Below are positions 4,654-5,162 of a DNA stretch of 5,162 nucleotides, piece by piece (position 1 is the first letter of the stretch; every line of letters begins with the position of its first letter). A program made the translations under genes and the position numbers. A model generated the notes under the pieces. That model did not search any database. It worked only from the letters and a program-made list of their open reading frames with translations, and was not told where the DNA came from. The stretch spans positions 1 to 5,162 of the forward strand of contig JAPYWT010000212.1 in NCBI GenBank assembly GCA_028276215.1, read 5' to 3'. Source of the stretch: Thermoflexus sp. GTDB taxonomy: Bacteria > Chloroflexota > Anaerolineae > B4-G1 > DUEL01.

Positions 4654-4692
4654 GGGGCGGTTGCGCCGCCATAGGCGCGACCGCCCCTTTTT
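4654..4692 (+). terminator. Strong intrinsic terminator
   Basis: Bases 4654-4667 pair with 4674-4687 in a 14-bp stem containing a single T-G wobble, with a six-base loop GCCATA. Five Ts follow (4688-4692), then A and three more Ts. It should stop RNA polymerase coming from the promoter at 3585. The HTH gene's ribosome binding site begins only 20 bases further on, so transcripts of that gene must read through it or start in the small gap. Confidence 0.85.
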
Positions 4693-4723
4693 ATTTCCAT
4701 ACCCTGAGACCAGGAGGAAGACC

Positions 4724-5053
4724 ATGCCTGAAAGAAATTGGGTGACCATTCGTGAGGCTTCGGAACTGACCGGGCGCTCCCGGGCCGCAATTGCAACCAT
4801 GGTCCAGCGCCGCCAGATTCGGGCGGAGAAGTCCGGCGAAACCTGGCTGATCTACCTGCCCGCCCTGATGGACTATCTGGAGTATGCGGAACAGGTTCGC
4901 GCCGCCGGAAACCCCAATGTCGCCAGGAAGATGGGCGGGCCCTTCATCTTCCTGGGCCACGGCAGGAAGGTGAAGTACAACCGCCGAATGCAATACGATG
5001 CCAGCTGGTGGGAGCACCTGGAGGAGGAGCAATGGCAGACCAACGGAGAATAA
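4724..5053 (+). CDS. Small excisionase/MerR-like helix-turn-helix DNA-binding protein
   Basis: The protein has 109 residues. Residues 6-53 match the HTH_17/excisionase pattern: WVTIREASELTGRSRAAIATMV (first helices and turn), then QRRQIRAEKSGETWLI (the small wing) and YLPALMDYLEYA. Such proteins bend DNA to direct integrases or act as repressors. The C-terminal half is basic and aromatic (GHGRKVKYNRRMQ) and ends in an acidic helix; I do not recognise it. The ATG at 4724 is preceded by AGGAGG (4712-4717). A longer frame opens at TTG 4637, but it would run through the terminator stem and has no ribosome binding site, so I reject that start. The position downstream of a recombinase and a dif-like site suggests a recombination-directionality or regulatory role; this is inference. 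Confidence 0.8.
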   Translation: MPERNWVTIREASELTGRSRAAIATMVQRRQIRAEKSGETWLIYLPALMDYLEYAEQVRAAGNPNVARKMGGPFIFLGHGRKVKYNRRMQYDASWWEHLEEEQWQTNGE

Positions 5054-5162
5054 AAGGTGCGCCCCGCCGGGGGAGCGGCGGGGCGGGGACGGGAAGCACC
5101 AATGGGTATACCGGGCGCTTCGCCCTTATTATACCCCCTTCGCCCCTGCCGCGCAAGTCCCG
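5032..5162 (+). CDS. Possible overlapping gene running off the right edge
   Basis: ATG at 5032 lies four bases after AGGAGG (5022-5027) and overlaps the last 22 bases of the HTH gene in another frame, a common form of translational coupling. The frame stays open for 43 codons to the window edge, beginning MADQRRIKGAPRRG. The codons after the HTH stop pass through two hairpins, and the peptide is low-complexity (Gly, Arg, Pro), so it may be spurious. No domain is visible in this short part. The Shine-Dalgarno-like run also encodes the Glu-Glu-Glu of the HTH protein, which weakens it as evidence. Confidence 0.3.
   Translation, partial: MADQRRIKGAPRRGSGGAGTGSTNGYTGRFALIIPPSPLPRKS
5061..5136. 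repeat. Two hairpins after the HTH gene
   Basis: GCCCCGCC (5061-5068) and GGCGGGGC (5077-5084) form a perfect 8-bp stem just after the HTH stop. It is flanked by GGTGC/GCACC (5056-5060 and 5096-5100). A second hairpin combines GGGTATA/TATACCC (5104-5110 and 5130-5136) with GGGCG-CTT-CGCCC (5113-5125). Neither has a T-tract. They may mark the transcript end or be intergenic palindromes, and they argue against the overlapping reading frame. Confidence 0.45.

Larger units (their letters stand above)
3619..4692 (+). ncRNA. Candidate large, multi-domain structured noncoding RNA
   Basis: The span is bounded by a consensus promoter and a strong terminator. Its reading frames on both strands lack ribosome binding sites and resemble no protein I know. 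Long helices visible by eye are: 3762-3769 with 3911-3919 (one bulge); 3771-3782 with 3891-3902 (12 bp, one G-U); 3797-3803 with 3831-3837; 3959-3972 with 4081-4094 (14 bp, one G-U); 3973-3980 with 4026-4033; 4040-4044 with 4059-4063; 4064-4068 with 4072-4076; 4131-4138 with 4155-4161 (one bulge); 4181-4191 with 4230-4240 (one G-U); 4196-4200 with 4210-4214; 4278-4283 with 4288-4293; 4326-4337 with 4396-4407; and 4515-4522 with 4617-4624. Single wobbles inside long stems fit selection on RNA. I see no hallmark of tmRNA, RNase P RNA, SRP RNA or a group II intron. The MITE would form part of the present 5' end. A long leader of the downstream HTH gene is an alternative. Confidence 0.55.

Noticed and set aside
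3619..4692. Group II intron, tmRNA, RNase P RNA or SRP RNA
   Set aside because: I found no domain V-like sequence, no RNase P P4 core, no SRP GGAAG/tetraloop core and no tmRNA tRNA-like ends. This was judged by eye and an Rfam search would settle it.
4637..4723. Extended N-terminus of the HTH protein from TTG 4637
   Set aside because: The extension would translate through the terminator stem and lacks a ribosome binding site, while ATG 4724 has AGGAGG at proper spacing.
1..5162. CRISPR array
   Set aside because: No direct repeats of 24-40 bases with regular spacers are present; the repeats seen are short tandem or inverted units.

Overview
The window is GC-rich bacterial DNA with strong AGGAGG-type ribosome binding sites. 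All supported genes lie on the + strand. It contains a 121-bp palindromic element of the 'GTCATTGC...GCCGAAGGC...GAAGCAATC' type. From memory such repeats are common in Chloroflexota genomes, so I lean towards a member of that phylum, with low confidence. The gene content (small membrane protein, replication-relaxation-like DNA-binding protein, tyrosine recombinase, excisionase-like helix-turn-helix protein) suggests an integrated or integrating accessory element rather than a housekeeping region.

Layout. Bases 2-79 look like the 3' end of a gene cut by the left edge. Bases 121-537 encode a two-helix membrane protein with a proline-rich tail. Bases 538-956 hold no convincing gene but carry two hairpins built from TTGCNCC nonamers and three 12-bp tandem repeats. 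Bases 957-2219 encode a coiled-coil, winged-helix, PD-(D/E)XK-like protein. Bases 2220-2380 hold a 13-bp perfect inverted repeat with three tandem nonamers, giving two competing hairpins. Bases 2381-3391 encode a catalytically complete Xer-type tyrosine recombinase. A 28-bp dif-like site starts two bases after its stop codon.

Bases 3424-4723 are the most interesting part: 1.3 kb with no credible gene. It begins with a promoter of perfect sigma70 consensus hexamers and ends in a 14-bp terminator stem followed by a T-tract. In between are several long-range helices (12 to 14 bp, some with single G-U pairs) that close separate domains. I read this as a candidate large structured noncoding RNA of about 1 kb. 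A MITE-like element with a perfect 8-bp target duplication has inserted right at the predicted transcription start.

Bases 4724-5053 encode a small excisionase/MerR-like DNA-binding protein, whose start lies only 32 bases after the terminator. A possible overlapping gene begins at 5032 and runs off the right edge. A working model, which is inference, is that the recombinase acts on the adjacent dif-like site, the small HTH protein directs or represses recombination, and the structured RNA is either an independent large RNA or a long leader controlling the HTH gene by termination.
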